Assembly (NCBI GenBank): GCA_003551745.1
Contig: PUNI01000030.1
Location: 1 to 5,592, forward strand
Direction of reading: 5' to 3'
DNA length: 5,592 bases
From: Paracoccaceae bacterium
Lineage (GTDB): Bacteria > Pseudomonadota > Alphaproteobacteria > Rhodobacterales > Rhodobacteraceae
A model generated the notes under the pieces. It ran no database searches. It saw only the letters and a program-made list of their open reading frames with translations, and was not told where the DNA came from. The first letter of the stretch is position 1, and the number at the start of each line of letters is the position of its first letter. Below are positions 1-5,592 of this stretch, piece by piece. Both the position numbers and the translations under genes were made by a program.

Positions 1-437
1 AGCGCGAAGTGCTCGGCCTGCGCGGTCAGGAGGGAGCCGGGGACGGCGATGTGGTGGCTGACCTCGCTGATGGCCTCGATCGGCGTGCCGGCGGCGATGC
101 GGCCCATCACCGGCAGATCGACCGCCGCGCTCTCTGTCACCGGCATCGCGCCGCGTGGCCGCGCCAGCGCGCGCGGTGCGTCGCCATCGATAACCCTCGG
201 GATAAAGGTCGAGCCCTGCAGCGGCTCGGGCAGGCGCAGGATCTCGATGGCGCGCGCCCGATGCGGCAGGCGGCGGATGAAGCCACGCTCCTCCAGCGCC
301 GTGATCAGCCGGTGGATGCCGGATTTGGAGCGCAGATCCAGTGCTTCCTTCATCTCGTCGAAGGAGGGCGGCACCCCGTCCTGCTGCAGGCGCTGGTGGA
401 TGAAATTGAGCAGATCCATCTGCTTGCGCGTCAGCAT
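1..437 (-). CDS. lexA: LexA repressor, SOS response (3' part missing, cut by window edge)
   Basis: LexA represses DNA-damage-inducible genes and cleaves itself when stimulated by the RecA filament. The visible 145 residues start [14 protein letters not shown] and hold the N-terminal winged helix-turn-helix domain (about 1-68), with the recognition region around residues 27-48 ([18 protein letters not shown]). A linker of about 30 residues follows. The start of the peptidase domain carries the self-cleavage site in [11 protein letters not shown], where the Ala116-Gly117 bond matches the family's Ala-Gly scissile bond. The frame is open at the left edge after EHFA, just before the point where the catalytic Ser (GDSM) and later Lys would be expected, so the active site cannot be checked. 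The ATG at 437 is preceded by GGAGG at 444-448 with a 6-nt spacer and fits the family N-terminus. The gene is last in the minus-strand run, 54 bp after moeA, and has its own operator, implying autoregulation. Confidence 0.97.
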   Translation of the reverse strand, partial: MLTRKQMDLLNFIHQRLQQDGVPPSFDEMKEALDLRSKSGIHRLITALEERGFIRRLPHRARAIEILRLPEPLQGSTFIPRVIDGDAPRALARPRGAMPVTESAAVDLPVMGRIAAGTPIEAISEVSHHIAVPGSLLTAQAEHFA

Positions 438-443
438 GAGCGG

Positions 444-448
444 CCTCC
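444..448 (-). promoter_or_regulatory. lexA ribosome binding site
   Basis: On the minus strand GGAGG lies 6 nt before the lexA ATG. It is the clearest Shine-Dalgarno sequence in the minus-strand run and sets the start at 437. It fits lexA being translated from its own transcript rather than only by coupling to moeA. Confidence 0.85.
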
Positions 449-466
449 GGCGTCGACGTCGCTCAT

Positions 467-481
467 GTTCTACACATGTTC
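467..481 (-). promoter_or_regulatory. LexA operator (SOS box, GTTC-N7-GTTC type)
   Basis: The plus strand reads GTTC-TACACAT-GTTC, which on the lexA-coding strand is GAAC-ATGTGTA-GAAC. This is an exact match to the direct-repeat LexA box described for Rhodobacter and other alphaproteobacteria. It lies 30 bp upstream of the lexA ATG and between the -35 and the end of the -10 of the predicted lexA promoter, so bound LexA would block RNA polymerase. A scan by eye of the other GTTC and GAAC words in the window found no second complete box. Confidence 0.9.
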
Positions 482-495
482 CGTGCGTCGGTCAA
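467..495 (-). promoter_or_regulatory. Predicted lexA promoter (TTGACC-N17-TAGAAC)
   Basis: On the minus strand TTGACC (495-490, 5 of 6 to the sigma-70 -35) is followed after 17 nt by TAGAAC (472-467, 4 of 6 to the -10). The -35 overlaps the moeA TGA stop at 494-492. The -10 shares its bases with the proximal GAAC half of the SOS box. A start near 460 would give a leader of roughly 23 nt that includes the GGAGG. The hexamers, spacing and operator position agree, but the start site is inferred. Confidence 0.65.
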
Positions 496-1685
496 GCCAG
501 CCAGCGGGGCAGCGGCAGGAACGGCACCTCCTCGCCCGCGCGGCGCGGCCCGTCGCCGACGGGCCGGATCAACAGCGCATCGGCATCGGCCAGCACGGTC
601 AGGAGTGCGCTGTCCTGCCGGTCGAACGGGGTGATCTCGGGCAGGGCGCCGTCGCCCGAAATGCGCGCGCGCATGTAGTGCGCACGCGGGCCGTTGGCGC
701 CCATGTCGCAGGCGAGCCGCGCGCGGCGGGGCCGCGGCGCCGGATCGGGCAGGCCCTGCAGCGCCCGGAGCGCGGGCAGCAGGAACAGATGCCCGCAGAC
801 GATGGCCGAGACCGGGTTGCCGGGCAGGCCCAACAGCATCGCCGCCCCCAGCCGGCCGGCCATCAGCGGCTTTCCCGGCCGCATGGCGATCTTCCAGAAC
901 GCCCGCTCCATCCCCAGCCGCTCGGCGACCGGGCCGACCAGATCGTGGTCGCCCACCGAGGCACCGCCGATGGTGACGATCAGATCGGCGCCCTCAGCCA
1001 GCCCGAGCACGGTGGCGAGGCTCTCCGCATCATCGCGCGCGATCGGCAGGAGCCGCGCGCGGGCGCCCTCGGCCTCGACCATCGCCTTCAGGGCAAAGAG
1101 GTTCGAGGCGACGATCTGGTCGGGCCCCGGGGTCTCGCCCGGCATCACCAGCTCGTCGCCGGTGGCGATCAGCGCCACCTCGGGGCGGCGGCTGCAGACC
1201 GGTGCGGGGACGTTCATCGCGGCCAGCAGCCCGATGTCATGGGCCGTCAGCCGGCGCGGCGCCGTCACACTGTGGCCGGCCGCGAAATCGGCGCCGGCGG
1301 GGCGGACATTGGCCTTGCCGACCTCGCGCAGGGTGATGGCGTCGCCCTCGCGCGCCACATCTTCCTGGATCACCACATGATCGGTGCCGGCGGGCAGCGG
1401 CGCGCCGGTGAAGATACGCACCGCGGCGCCCTCCGCGACGGGGCCCGAAAAGCCGTGCCCGGCGGCGGCCATGCCGACCACCGGCAGCCGCGCCCCGGGC
1501 CGCGCGTCGCGTGCGTTCAGCGCATAGCCGTCCATCGCGGCGGCGGGGAAGGGCGGCTGGGCGCGCGTCGCGACGGCATCCTCGCGCAGCACGCGCCCCG
1601 CGGCCTCGGCCAGCGGCACCGGCTCGGCCGGCAGGGGTGCGGCCAGCGCCAGCACCCGGTCGAGCGCCTCGGCGGCGGTGATCAC
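492..1685 (-). CDS. moeA: Molybdopterin molybdenumtransferase MoeA
   Basis: MoeA inserts molybdate into adenylylated molybdopterin, the last general step of molybdenum cofactor synthesis, in the cytosol. The 397-residue protein has the usual length of about 400. Family motifs appear in order: [12 protein letters not shown] (44-55), FTGAPLPAG (92-100), NVRPAG (126-131), ATGDEL (174-179), GGASVGDHD (240-248), MRPGKP (268-273) and GLPGNP (286-291). These cover the MoeA N-terminal region, the MPT-binding MogA-like domain and the start of the C-terminal beta domain. The start is GTG at 1685, overlapping the moaC TGA by 4 nt (GTGA). GAGG at 1693-1696, 7 nt upstream, supports it. The stop lies only 11 nt from the SOS box of lexA. 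The gene is not frameshifted. Assignment is firm; a gephyrin-like fusion is excluded by length. Confidence 0.97.
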   Translation of the reverse strand: MITAAEALDRVLALAAPLPAEPVPLAEAAGRVLREDAVATRAQPPFPAAAMDGYALNARDARPGARLPVVGMAAAGHGFSGPVAEGAAVRIFTGAPLPAGTDHVVIQEDVAREGDAITLREVGKANVRPAGADFAAGHSVTAPRRLTAHDIGLLAAMNVPAPVCSRRPEVALIATGDELVMPGETPGPDQIVASNLFALKAMVEAEGARARLLPIARDDAESLATVLGLAEGADLIVTIGGASVGDHDLVGPVAERLGMERAFWKIAMRPGKPLMAGRLGAAMLLGLPGNPVSAIVCGHLFLLPALRALQGLPDPAPRPRRARLACDMGANGPRAHYMRARISGDGALPEITPFDRQDSALLTVLADADALLIRPVGDGPRRAGEEVPFLPLPRWLA

Positions 1686-2164
1686 GGATCTGCCTCGAAC
1701 CGGCCGGACTTGCCGCCCTCCTTGCTGAGCAGGCGGATGCCGGTGATCCGCATCCCCTTCTCGGCCGCTTTGAGCATGTCGTAGACGGTGAGCGCCGCCA
1801 CCGAGACCGCGGTCAGCGCCTCCATCTCCACCCCGGTCGGGCCGGTGGTGCGCACGGTGGCGGTGATGCGGATGCCGGGCAGGGCTGGGTCTGGGGCGAG
1901 GTCGAGCGAAACCTTGCTCAGGGGCAGCGGGTGGCAGAGCGGGATCAGATCGGCGGTGCGCTTGGCGGCCATGATCCCGGCCAGCCGCGCCACCCCCAGC
2001 ACATCGCCCTTTTCGGCCGTGCCCGCGGTGACCAGCGCCAGCGTCTCGGCCGACATCTCGACGCGGCCCTCGGCCACCGCCGCGCGGGCCGTCGCGGGTT
2101 TTTCCGAGACATCGACCATATGGGCATGGCCCTCGGCATCGAAGTGGCTGAGCCGGCCGGTCAC
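1682..2164 (-). CDS. moaC: Cyclic pyranopterin monophosphate synthase MoaC
   Basis: MoaC converts the MoaA product, 3',8-cyclo-7,8-dihydro-GTP, to cyclic pyranopterin monophosphate, the first stable intermediate of molybdopterin synthesis. The 160 residues are almost the length of the E. coli protein (161) and align with it at an offset of one. Conserved segments are MVDVSEK (16-22), KGDV with Lys52, [12 protein letters not shown] with His78, the GVEMEALTA segment with Glu113 and Glu115, YDM-K with Asp129 and Lys132, and [10 protein letters not shown] with Lys148. The start is GTG at 2164, overlapping the trpC stop by 4 nt; AGGG lies 6 nt upstream within the trpC end. Its own stop overlaps the moeA start. 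moaA, moaB, moaD and moaE are not in this window, so the pathway must be completed elsewhere. Confidence 0.97.
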   Translation of the reverse strand: MTGRLSHFDAEGHAHMVDVSEKPATARAAVAEGRVEMSAETLALVTAGTAEKGDVLGVARLAGIMAAKRTADLIPLCHPLPLSKVSLDLAPDPALPGIRITATVRTTGPTGVEMEALTAVSVAALTVYDMLKAAEKGMRITGIRLLSKEGGKSGRFEADP

Positions 2165-2973
2165 AGCCCGCCCTGTGCGGTCAGCGGGTTGGCCAGCAGC
2201 GCGCGGGTGGCGGCGGCGACGTCCTCGGCGCGCATCAGGCTCTCGCCGATCAGGAAGCAGCGCGCGCCGAAGCGGGCCAGCTCGGCCAGATCCTCGCGGG
2301 TGGAAAGCCCGCTCTCGGCGACGATCAGCCGGTCGACCGGGGCCAGCCGGGCCAGCTTGCGCGTCGTCTCAAGCGAGACTTCGAATGTGTTGAGGTTGCG
2401 GTTGTTGATGCCGATCAGCGGTGCGGAAAGCCGGCCCGCACGCTCCAGTTCGTCGGCGTCATGCACTTCGATCAGGGCGTCCATGCCCCAGCCCTGCGCG
2501 GCGGCCTCCAGTTCGGCCGCCTGGGCGTCGGAGACGCTGGCCATGATGATCAGGATGCAGTCGGCGCCGAGCGCGCGGGCCTCGGCCACCTGCCAGGGGT
2601 CGTAGAGGAAATCCTTGCGCAGCACCGGCAGCTCGCAGGCATCCCGTGCCGCGGTCAGGTTCTCCGGCGCGCCCTGAAAGGACGGCGCATCGGTCAGCAC
2701 GGAAAGGCAGGTGGCCCCGCCCTCGGCATAGGCGCGGGCCAGCGTCGCCGGGTCGAAATCCGCGCGGATCAGGCCCTTGGAGGGGCTTGCCCTCTTGATC
2801 TCGGCGATCAGACCATAGCCGCCCTGCGCGGCCTCGGCGAGGGCGCGGGCGAAGGGGCGCACCGGCGGCGCGGCGCGGGCGTCCGCCTCGATCTCGGCCA
2901 GCGGACGGGCCGCCTTGCCGGCGGCGATCTCCTCGAGCTTGTAGGCGCGGATGCGGTCGAGAATGCTGGCCAT
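2161..2973 (-). CDS. trpC: Indole-3-glycerol phosphate synthase TrpC
   Basis: TrpC closes the indole ring by decarboxylating and cyclising the rearranged carboxyphenylaminodeoxyribulose phosphate. The 270-residue protein is a single TIM barrel with no fused TrpF domain. Active-site segments are [11 protein letters not shown] (57-67, with Glu58, Lys60 and the phosphate-binding Ser-Pro-Ser), LRKDFLYD (118-125, Lys120 as general acid), LIEVHD (167-172, Glu169), GINNRNL (188-194) and VAESG (218-222). All expected catalytic residues are present. The ATG at 2973 has GGGAG at 2980-2984 with a 6-nt spacer. It follows ung after 61 bp, the widest gap in the run, and its TGA overlaps the moaC GTG, which suggests coupling to the molybdenum cofactor genes. 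trpF, trpB and trpA are absent from the window. Confidence 0.98.
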   Translation of the reverse strand: MASILDRIRAYKLEEIAAGKAARPLAEIEADARAAPPVRPFARALAEAAQGGYGLIAEIKRASPSKGLIRADFDPATLARAYAEGGATCLSVLTDAPSFQGAPENLTAARDACELPVLRKDFLYDPWQVAEARALGADCILIIMASVSDAQAAELEAAAQGWGMDALIEVHDADELERAGRLSAPLIGINNRNLNTFEVSLETTRKLARLAPVDRLIVAESGLSTREDLAELARFGARCFLIGESLMRAEDVAAATRALLANPLTAQGGL

Positions 2974-3034
2974 GTCGGTCTCCCAAGCCCCTTGCTAGCG
3001 TGGCGTGCGGTCGATGGAAAGCGCCTCGGCGGGG
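2974..3034 (-). other. Intergenic spacer between ung and trpC
   Basis: These 61 bp are the only sizeable gap among the genes from trpG to moeA. They hold the trpC Shine-Dalgarno sequence (GGGAG, 2984-2980 on the minus strand). I see no strong hairpin followed by a T-run, so no intrinsic terminator, and no convincing internal promoter. Confidence 0.6.
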
Positions 3035-3685
3035 TCAGGCCGTCCAGTCGACGGGCCGCTCTCCGCGCGCCTCCAGCCAGAGGTTGACCCGGCTGAAGGG
3101 CCTGGAGCCGAAGAAGCCGCGCCGCGCGGACAGGCCCGAGGGGTGCGGGCTGCGGATGACCAGATGATCCGGAGGCCCCGGTGCGCCCAGATGCGGCGCG
3201 GCCGCGGCCTGCGCGTCCCGGCCCCAGAGCAGGAAGGCGGTGGGTCGCGTCGCCACGCTGGCCAGCACCTCGTCGGCCAGCCGCTGCCAGCCCAGTCGCC
3301 GGTGCCCGAGCGGCTGGCCCACCGGCACGCTGAGCAGCACGTTGAGCAGAAGCACCCCCTGCCGGGCCCAGCCGGTGAGATCGCCGTTGGCCCGGGGTGT
3401 GCCGAGGTCGGACGCCAGTTCCGTCAGGATGTTGCGCAGGGAATGGGTGGGCCGCAGCCCGGGCGGGTAGGAAAAGGCCAGCCCGGTGGCCCGGTCGCCG
3501 GTGGGGTAGGGGTCCTGGCCGAGGATCACCACCCGAACCGCCTCCGGCGGCGTCAGGTCGAGCGCGCGGAAGAGATTTCCGGGCGCGGGCTGCCACGCGC
3601 GCGGCTCGGCCGCGAGCGCCGCAGCCACCTCCGGCCAGGCGTCGCGGAAGAAGGGCAGGTCGGCCCAGGCCGCGGGCGGGGTCAT
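3035..3685 (-). CDS. ung: Uracil-DNA glycosylase, family 1 (Ung)
   Basis: Ung excises uracil from DNA and starts base excision repair. The 216 residues are close to the family length of about 225. The water-activating loop is GQDPYP (56-61, catalytic Asp58), followed by GLAFS with the uracil-stacking Phe71. LLLNVLLSV holds the uracil-reading Asn115. The minor-groove loop is HPSGLSA (181-187), with catalytic His181 and intercalating Leu185, followed by [22 protein letters not shown] and [13 protein letters not shown] are also typical. GQDPYPT instead of E. coli GQDPYHG occurs in many family members; Gly184 in place of the usual Pro is less common. The ATG at 3685 overlaps the trpD TGA by 4 nt (ATGA) with only a weak Shine-Dalgarno, so translation probably depends on coupling to trpD. 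No SOS box precedes it. Family assignment is firm; the unusual point is its place inside a trp operon. Confidence 0.96.
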   Translation of the reverse strand: MTPPAAWADLPFFRDAWPEVAAALAAEPRAWQPAPGNLFRALDLTPPEAVRVVILGQDPYPTGDRATGLAFSYPPGLRPTHSLRNILTELASDLGTPRANGDLTGWARQGVLLLNVLLSVPVGQPLGHRRLGWQRLADEVLASVATRPTAFLLWGRDAQAAAAPHLGAPGPPDHLVIRSPHPSGLSARRGFFGSRPFSRVNLWLEARGERPVDWTA

Positions 3686-4698
3686 GCCGCCGGCGACACC
3701 GCCACCAGCCGGGCGAGCGCATGGCGCGCCGCCCCGGAATCGAGGCTTTCCCGGGCCAGCTCCACGCCCTCGTTGAGCCCGCCCGCCTTGCCGGCAACCA
3801 CCAGCGCCGCGGCCGCGTTCAGCAGCACCGCATCGCGATAGGCCCCCCCCGCGCCGTCGAGCAGCGCCCGCAGCGCGGCGGCGTTCTCGGCCGGCGTGCC
3901 TCCCAGCAGCGCTTCGAAGGCGTGCGCCGGCAGGCCGGCGTCCTCGGGATGGACCTCGAATTCGCGCACCCGGCCGTCCTCCAGCGCCGCGACCTGCGAG
4001 GGCCCGGCGACGGAGAGCTCATCGCTGCCGTCGCCGCCGTGCACGATCCAGGCCGCCTCGGCGCCAAGCGCCGCCAGGGTCTCGGCCATCGGCCGCAACA
4101 GCCCGGGCGCGAAGGCGCCGGTGAGTTGACGCTTTACCTGAGCCGGGTTCGTCAAGGGTCCGAGAATGTTGAAGATCGTACGGGTGCCAAGCTCGGCGCG
4201 GATGGGGCCGACATGGCGCATCGCCGGGTGGTGCATCGGCGCCATCATGAAGCCGATGCCGGCCTCGGCCAGGGCGCGCTCCACCACCTCCGGGCCAACC
4301 ATCACGTCGATGCCGAGCGCGCCCAACGCATCCGCCGCGCCCGATTTCGAGGAGAGGTTGCGGTTGCCGTGCTTGGCCACCGGCACGCCCACGCCCGCCA
4401 CCACGAAGGCCGCCGCGGTGGAGATGTTGAGCGTGCCCTTGCCGTCGCCGCCGGTGCCCACGATGTCGATGGCGCCCTCCGGTGCGCGCACCTTCACGCA
4501 TTTGGCGCGCATCACGCTGGCAGCGGCGGCGTATTCCTCGACCGTCTCGCCGCGGGTTCTCAGCGCCATCAGGAAGCCGCCCATCTGCGCCGGCGTCGCT
4601 TCGCCCTCGAACAGGATCGCGAAGGCGGCCTCCGCCTCGGCGCGGGTCAGGCTGCGCTCGGCGGCTGTCGCGATCAGCGGTTTCAGGCCGTCAGCCAT
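3682..4698 (-). CDS. trpD: Anthranilate phosphoribosyltransferase TrpD
   Basis: TrpD transfers the phosphoribosyl group of PRPP to anthranilate, the second committed step of tryptophan synthesis. The 338 residues match the usual length of about 340 for the stand-alone enzyme with no fused TrpG domain. The PRPP-binding loop GTGGDG (81-86) is followed by NIST (91-94), KHGNR (109-113) and SSKSGAAD (116-123). The anthranilate-site segment is [11 protein letters not shown] with Arg167, followed by GPLTNP (180-185). Asp226-Glu227 in DGSDELS matches the second metal-binding pair. The ATG at 4698 is 18 bp after the trpG stop and has no clear Shine-Dalgarno sequence (the upstream bases are C-rich), so reinitiation after trpG is likely. 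An ATG overlapping the trpG stop at 4720 is out of frame and meets a stop within ten codons, so it was not used. The trpD stop overlaps the ung start. Confidence 0.98.
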   Translation of the reverse strand: MADGLKPLIATAAERSLTRAEAEAAFAILFEGEATPAQMGGFLMALRTRGETVEEYAAAASVMRAKCVKVRAPEGAIDIVGTGGDGKGTLNISTAAAFVVAGVGVPVAKHGNRNLSSKSGAADALGALGIDVMVGPEVVERALAEAGIGFMMAPMHHPAMRHVGPIRAELGTRTIFNILGPLTNPAQVKRQLTGAFAPGLLRPMAETLAALGAEAAWIVHGGDGSDELSVAGPSQVAALEDGRVREFEVHPEDAGLPAHAFEALLGGTPAENAAALRALLDGAGGAYRDAVLLNAAAALVVAGKAGGLNEGVELARESLDSGAARHALARLVAVSPAA

Positions 4699-4716
4699 CG
4701 GCGGGGGCCGGACGGC

Positions 4717-5298
4717 TCATGCGGGGACCCGCGTGGTGGCGAGGAAGTTGCGCAGCAGGGCATGGCCATGCTCGGAGGCAATGCTCTCGGGGTGGAACTG
4801 CACGCCTTCCACGGGCGCGTGGCGGTGGCGCAGGCCCATGATCGTTCCGTCCTCCAGCCAGGCGGTGACATCAAGTGTCGCGGGCAGGCTCGCGCGTTCC
4901 ACGATCAGGCTGTGATAGCGCGTTGCCGCGAAGGGGCTGACCAGCCCGGTGAAGACGCCCTCGCCACCGTGGTGGATGACCCCCGGCTTGCCATGCACGA
5001 TCTCGCCTGCGCGCACGACCCGTCCGCCCATGGCCTGGCCGATCGCCTGATGGCCGAGGCAGACGCCCAGAAGCGGCGTGGCCGTCTCCACCGCCGCCGC
5101 GACCATCGCAAGGCAGATACCGGCTTCGCTGGGCGTGCAGGGGCCCGGCGAGAGCACGATGCCCGCCGGCCGCAGGGCCATCGCCGCCTGCACGTCCAGC
5201 GCGTCGTTGCGGTGCACCGCCACCTCGGCGCCCAGTTCGCCCAGATAATGCACGAGATTCCAGGTGAAGCTGTCGTAGTTGTCGATCAGCAGGATCAT
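4717..5298 (-). CDS. trpG: Anthranilate synthase glutaminase subunit TrpG
   Basis: TrpG is the class I glutamine amidotransferase subunit that supplies ammonia to TrpE for anthranilate synthesis. The 193 residues begin [15 protein letters not shown], the signature N-terminus of TrpG/Pab[13 protein letters not shown] (49-60) forms the oxyanion region. [10 protein letters not shown] (78-87) carries the nucleophile Cys80, and GVQFHPES (165-172) carries His169 and Glu171, completing the triad. YHSL (128-131) is also typical. Position directly before trpD and trpC favours TrpG over PabA, but such subunits can serve both anthranilate and aminodeoxychorismate synthases. The ATG at 5298 is fixed by the family N-terminus, yet the preceding bases (AAAGCCTCCC) contain no good Shine-Dalgarno sequence. 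It is the first gene of the minus-strand run. trpE is not in the window. Confidence 0.97.
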   Translation of the reverse strand: MILLIDNYDSFTWNLVHYLGELGAEVAVHRNDALDVQAAMALRPAGIVLSPGPCTPSEAGICLAMVAAAVETATPLLGVCLGHQAIGQAMGGRVVRAGEIVHGKPGVIHHGGEGVFTGLVSPFAATRYHSLIVERASLPATLDVTAWLEDGTIMGLRHRHAPVEGVQFHPESIASEHGHALLRNFLATTRVPA

Positions 5299-5429
5299 GG
5301 GAGGCTTTCGGAAACCCTTGTGCGCTAAGGGGTGATACGCGGCAGCGGTAGCGGTATAGATGGGCCGAGGCAGAGGCCGCGGTCAAGGGGCCCGGAACGG
5401 GGCGCGGCGCGGTCGGGCAAGGGCGGCAC
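5299..5429. promoter_or_regulatory. Divergent intergenic region, presumed trp promoter region
   Basis: This 131-bp gap separates the minus-strand trp run from the divergent plus-strand gene, so it should hold both promoters. On the minus strand TTGACC (5386-5381) is a good -35. The best -10-like words are TCTATA (5360-5355) and TATACC (5358-5353), which lie 20 and 22 nt away, longer than the usual 16-18. I cannot settle the exact trp promoter. On the plus strand TATAGA at 5355-5360 has no convincing -35. A short perfect inverted repeat with 5-bp arms and a 7-nt loop lies at 5315-5331. A 6-bp tandem repeat (GCGGTA twice) lies at 5345-5356. No leader peptide with clustered Trp codons was found. 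Confidence 0.5.
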
Positions 5430-5592
5430 ATGGAGGCGGTTTTGGGCAGAGGGTTTCTGGCAGGGCTGTTGTGGGGCTTGGTGGTTGCAGCCGGGCTTGT
5501 GGTGCTGGTGAGCGTCGCGCTGCCCCCGCCCGCCGTCGAGGAGGCGCCACTGGCGACGGTGGATCCGGAGGGGCCGACGGCGGAGGTCGCGG
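5430..5592 (+). CDS. Membrane-anchored or exported protein, possibly YibQ-like divergent polysaccharide deacetylase (5' part only)
   Basis: The frame starts at ATG 5430 (AAGGG at 5419-5423, 6-nt spacer) and stays open to the right edge, giving 54 residues. It begins MEAVLGRGFLAGLLWG. One hydrophobic segment (about 9-31) forms a signal anchor or uncleaved signal, followed by a Pro-, Ala- and Glu-rich stretch (PPPAVEEAP), as expected of a periplasmic linker. The pattern GRGFLxGxxWG plus one membrane segment and an acidic, proline-rich linker resembles the N-terminus of YibQ-like divergent polysaccharide deacetylases of Rhodobacterales. I recall such a gene near trpGDC in Rhodobacter sphaeroides. 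The catalytic domain is outside the window, so this identity rests on context and N-terminal pattern. A second possible start, TTG at 5442, has a stronger GGAGG at 5432-5436 and would give MGRGFLAG. Confidence 0.6.
   Translation, partial: MEAVLGRGFLAGLLWGLVVAAGLVVLVSVALPPPAVEEAPLATVDPEGPTAEVA

Noticed and set aside
9..1784. 591-codon open frame on the plus strand opposite lexA, moeA and moaC
   Set aside because: It is antisense to three genes with complete family motifs, and its translation is rich in Arg, Gly, Gln and His with no recognisable domain. Long antisense frames are expected at this GC content.
2992..3020. Possible internal trpC promoter, TTTCCA-N17-TAGCAA on the minus strand
   Set aside because: Only 4 of 6 and 3 of 6 matches, and a start about 7 nt downstream would fall right at the trpC Shine-Dalgarno, leaving almost no leader.
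2808..3797. 329-codon minus-strand frame overlapping trpC and ung in another frame
   Set aside because: The translation is almost entirely Arg, Ala, Gly and Pro, while the other frames encode intact TrpC and Ung.
4147..4161. SOS-box-like GTTC-N7-GTCC within trpD
   Set aside because: One mismatch in the second half, location deep inside coding sequence, and no promoter nearby; a chance match is likely.
3397..5328. 643-codon open frame on the plus strand opposite ung, trpD and trpG
   Set aside because: It is an antisense shadow of firmly identified genes. Composition is biased (Arg, Gly, His, Ala), there is no family pattern, and it ends within the trpG start region.
4871..5431. Minus-strand frame across the trpG 5' region considered as a trp leader peptide
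   Set aside because: It has no clustered Trp codons near its start, no attenuator hairpin with a T-run, and mostly overlaps trpG in a different frame.

Overview
The window is a compact, GC-rich piece of bacterial chromosome that looks like an alphaproteobacterium of the Rhodobacterales (Rhodobacter/Paracoccus type). Three things suggest this: the gene order trpG-trpD-(ung)-trpC-moaC-moeA-lexA; a LexA operator of the direct-repeat type GTTC-N7-GTTC, known from Rhodobacter and relatives rather than the CTGT-N8-ACAG type of gammaproteobacteria; and the very high GC with GTG starts. The genus cannot be fixed from the sequence alone.

Layout, read along the minus strand from right to left: trpG (5298-4717), trpD (4698-3682), ung (3685-3035), trpC (2973-2161), moaC (2164-1682), moeA (1685-492) and the first 145 codons of lexA (437 to the left edge). 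Several junctions are 4-nt start/stop overlaps (trpD/ung ATGA, trpC/moaC GTGA, moaC/moeA GTGA). The longest gap inside the run is 61 bp, so the genes from trpG to moeA look like one translationally coupled operon. lexA follows after 54 bp and has its own promoter and operator, which begin at the moeA stop codon. On the plus strand a divergent gene starts near 5430 and runs off the right edge; it begins with one membrane segment and resembles the YibQ-like divergent polysaccharide deacetylases that I recall near the trp genes in Rhodobacter.

Functionally, TrpG (with TrpE, not in the window) makes anthranilate, TrpD attaches it to PRPP, and TrpC forms indole-3-glycerol phosphate. MoaC and MoeA act at the first and last stages of molybdenum cofactor synthesis. 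Ung removes uracil from DNA, and LexA represses the SOS regulon. The trp, cofactor and repair genes share a transcription unit but no obvious pathway.

All genes belong to well-known families and none is visibly broken. I see no mobile element, CRISPR array, RNA gene or undescribed system. The most notable points are the position of ung inside the trp operon, and the lexA control region, where the operator lies in the spacer and over the -10 of a promoter whose -35 overlaps the moeA stop codon. There is no stretch over 300 bases without a gene.
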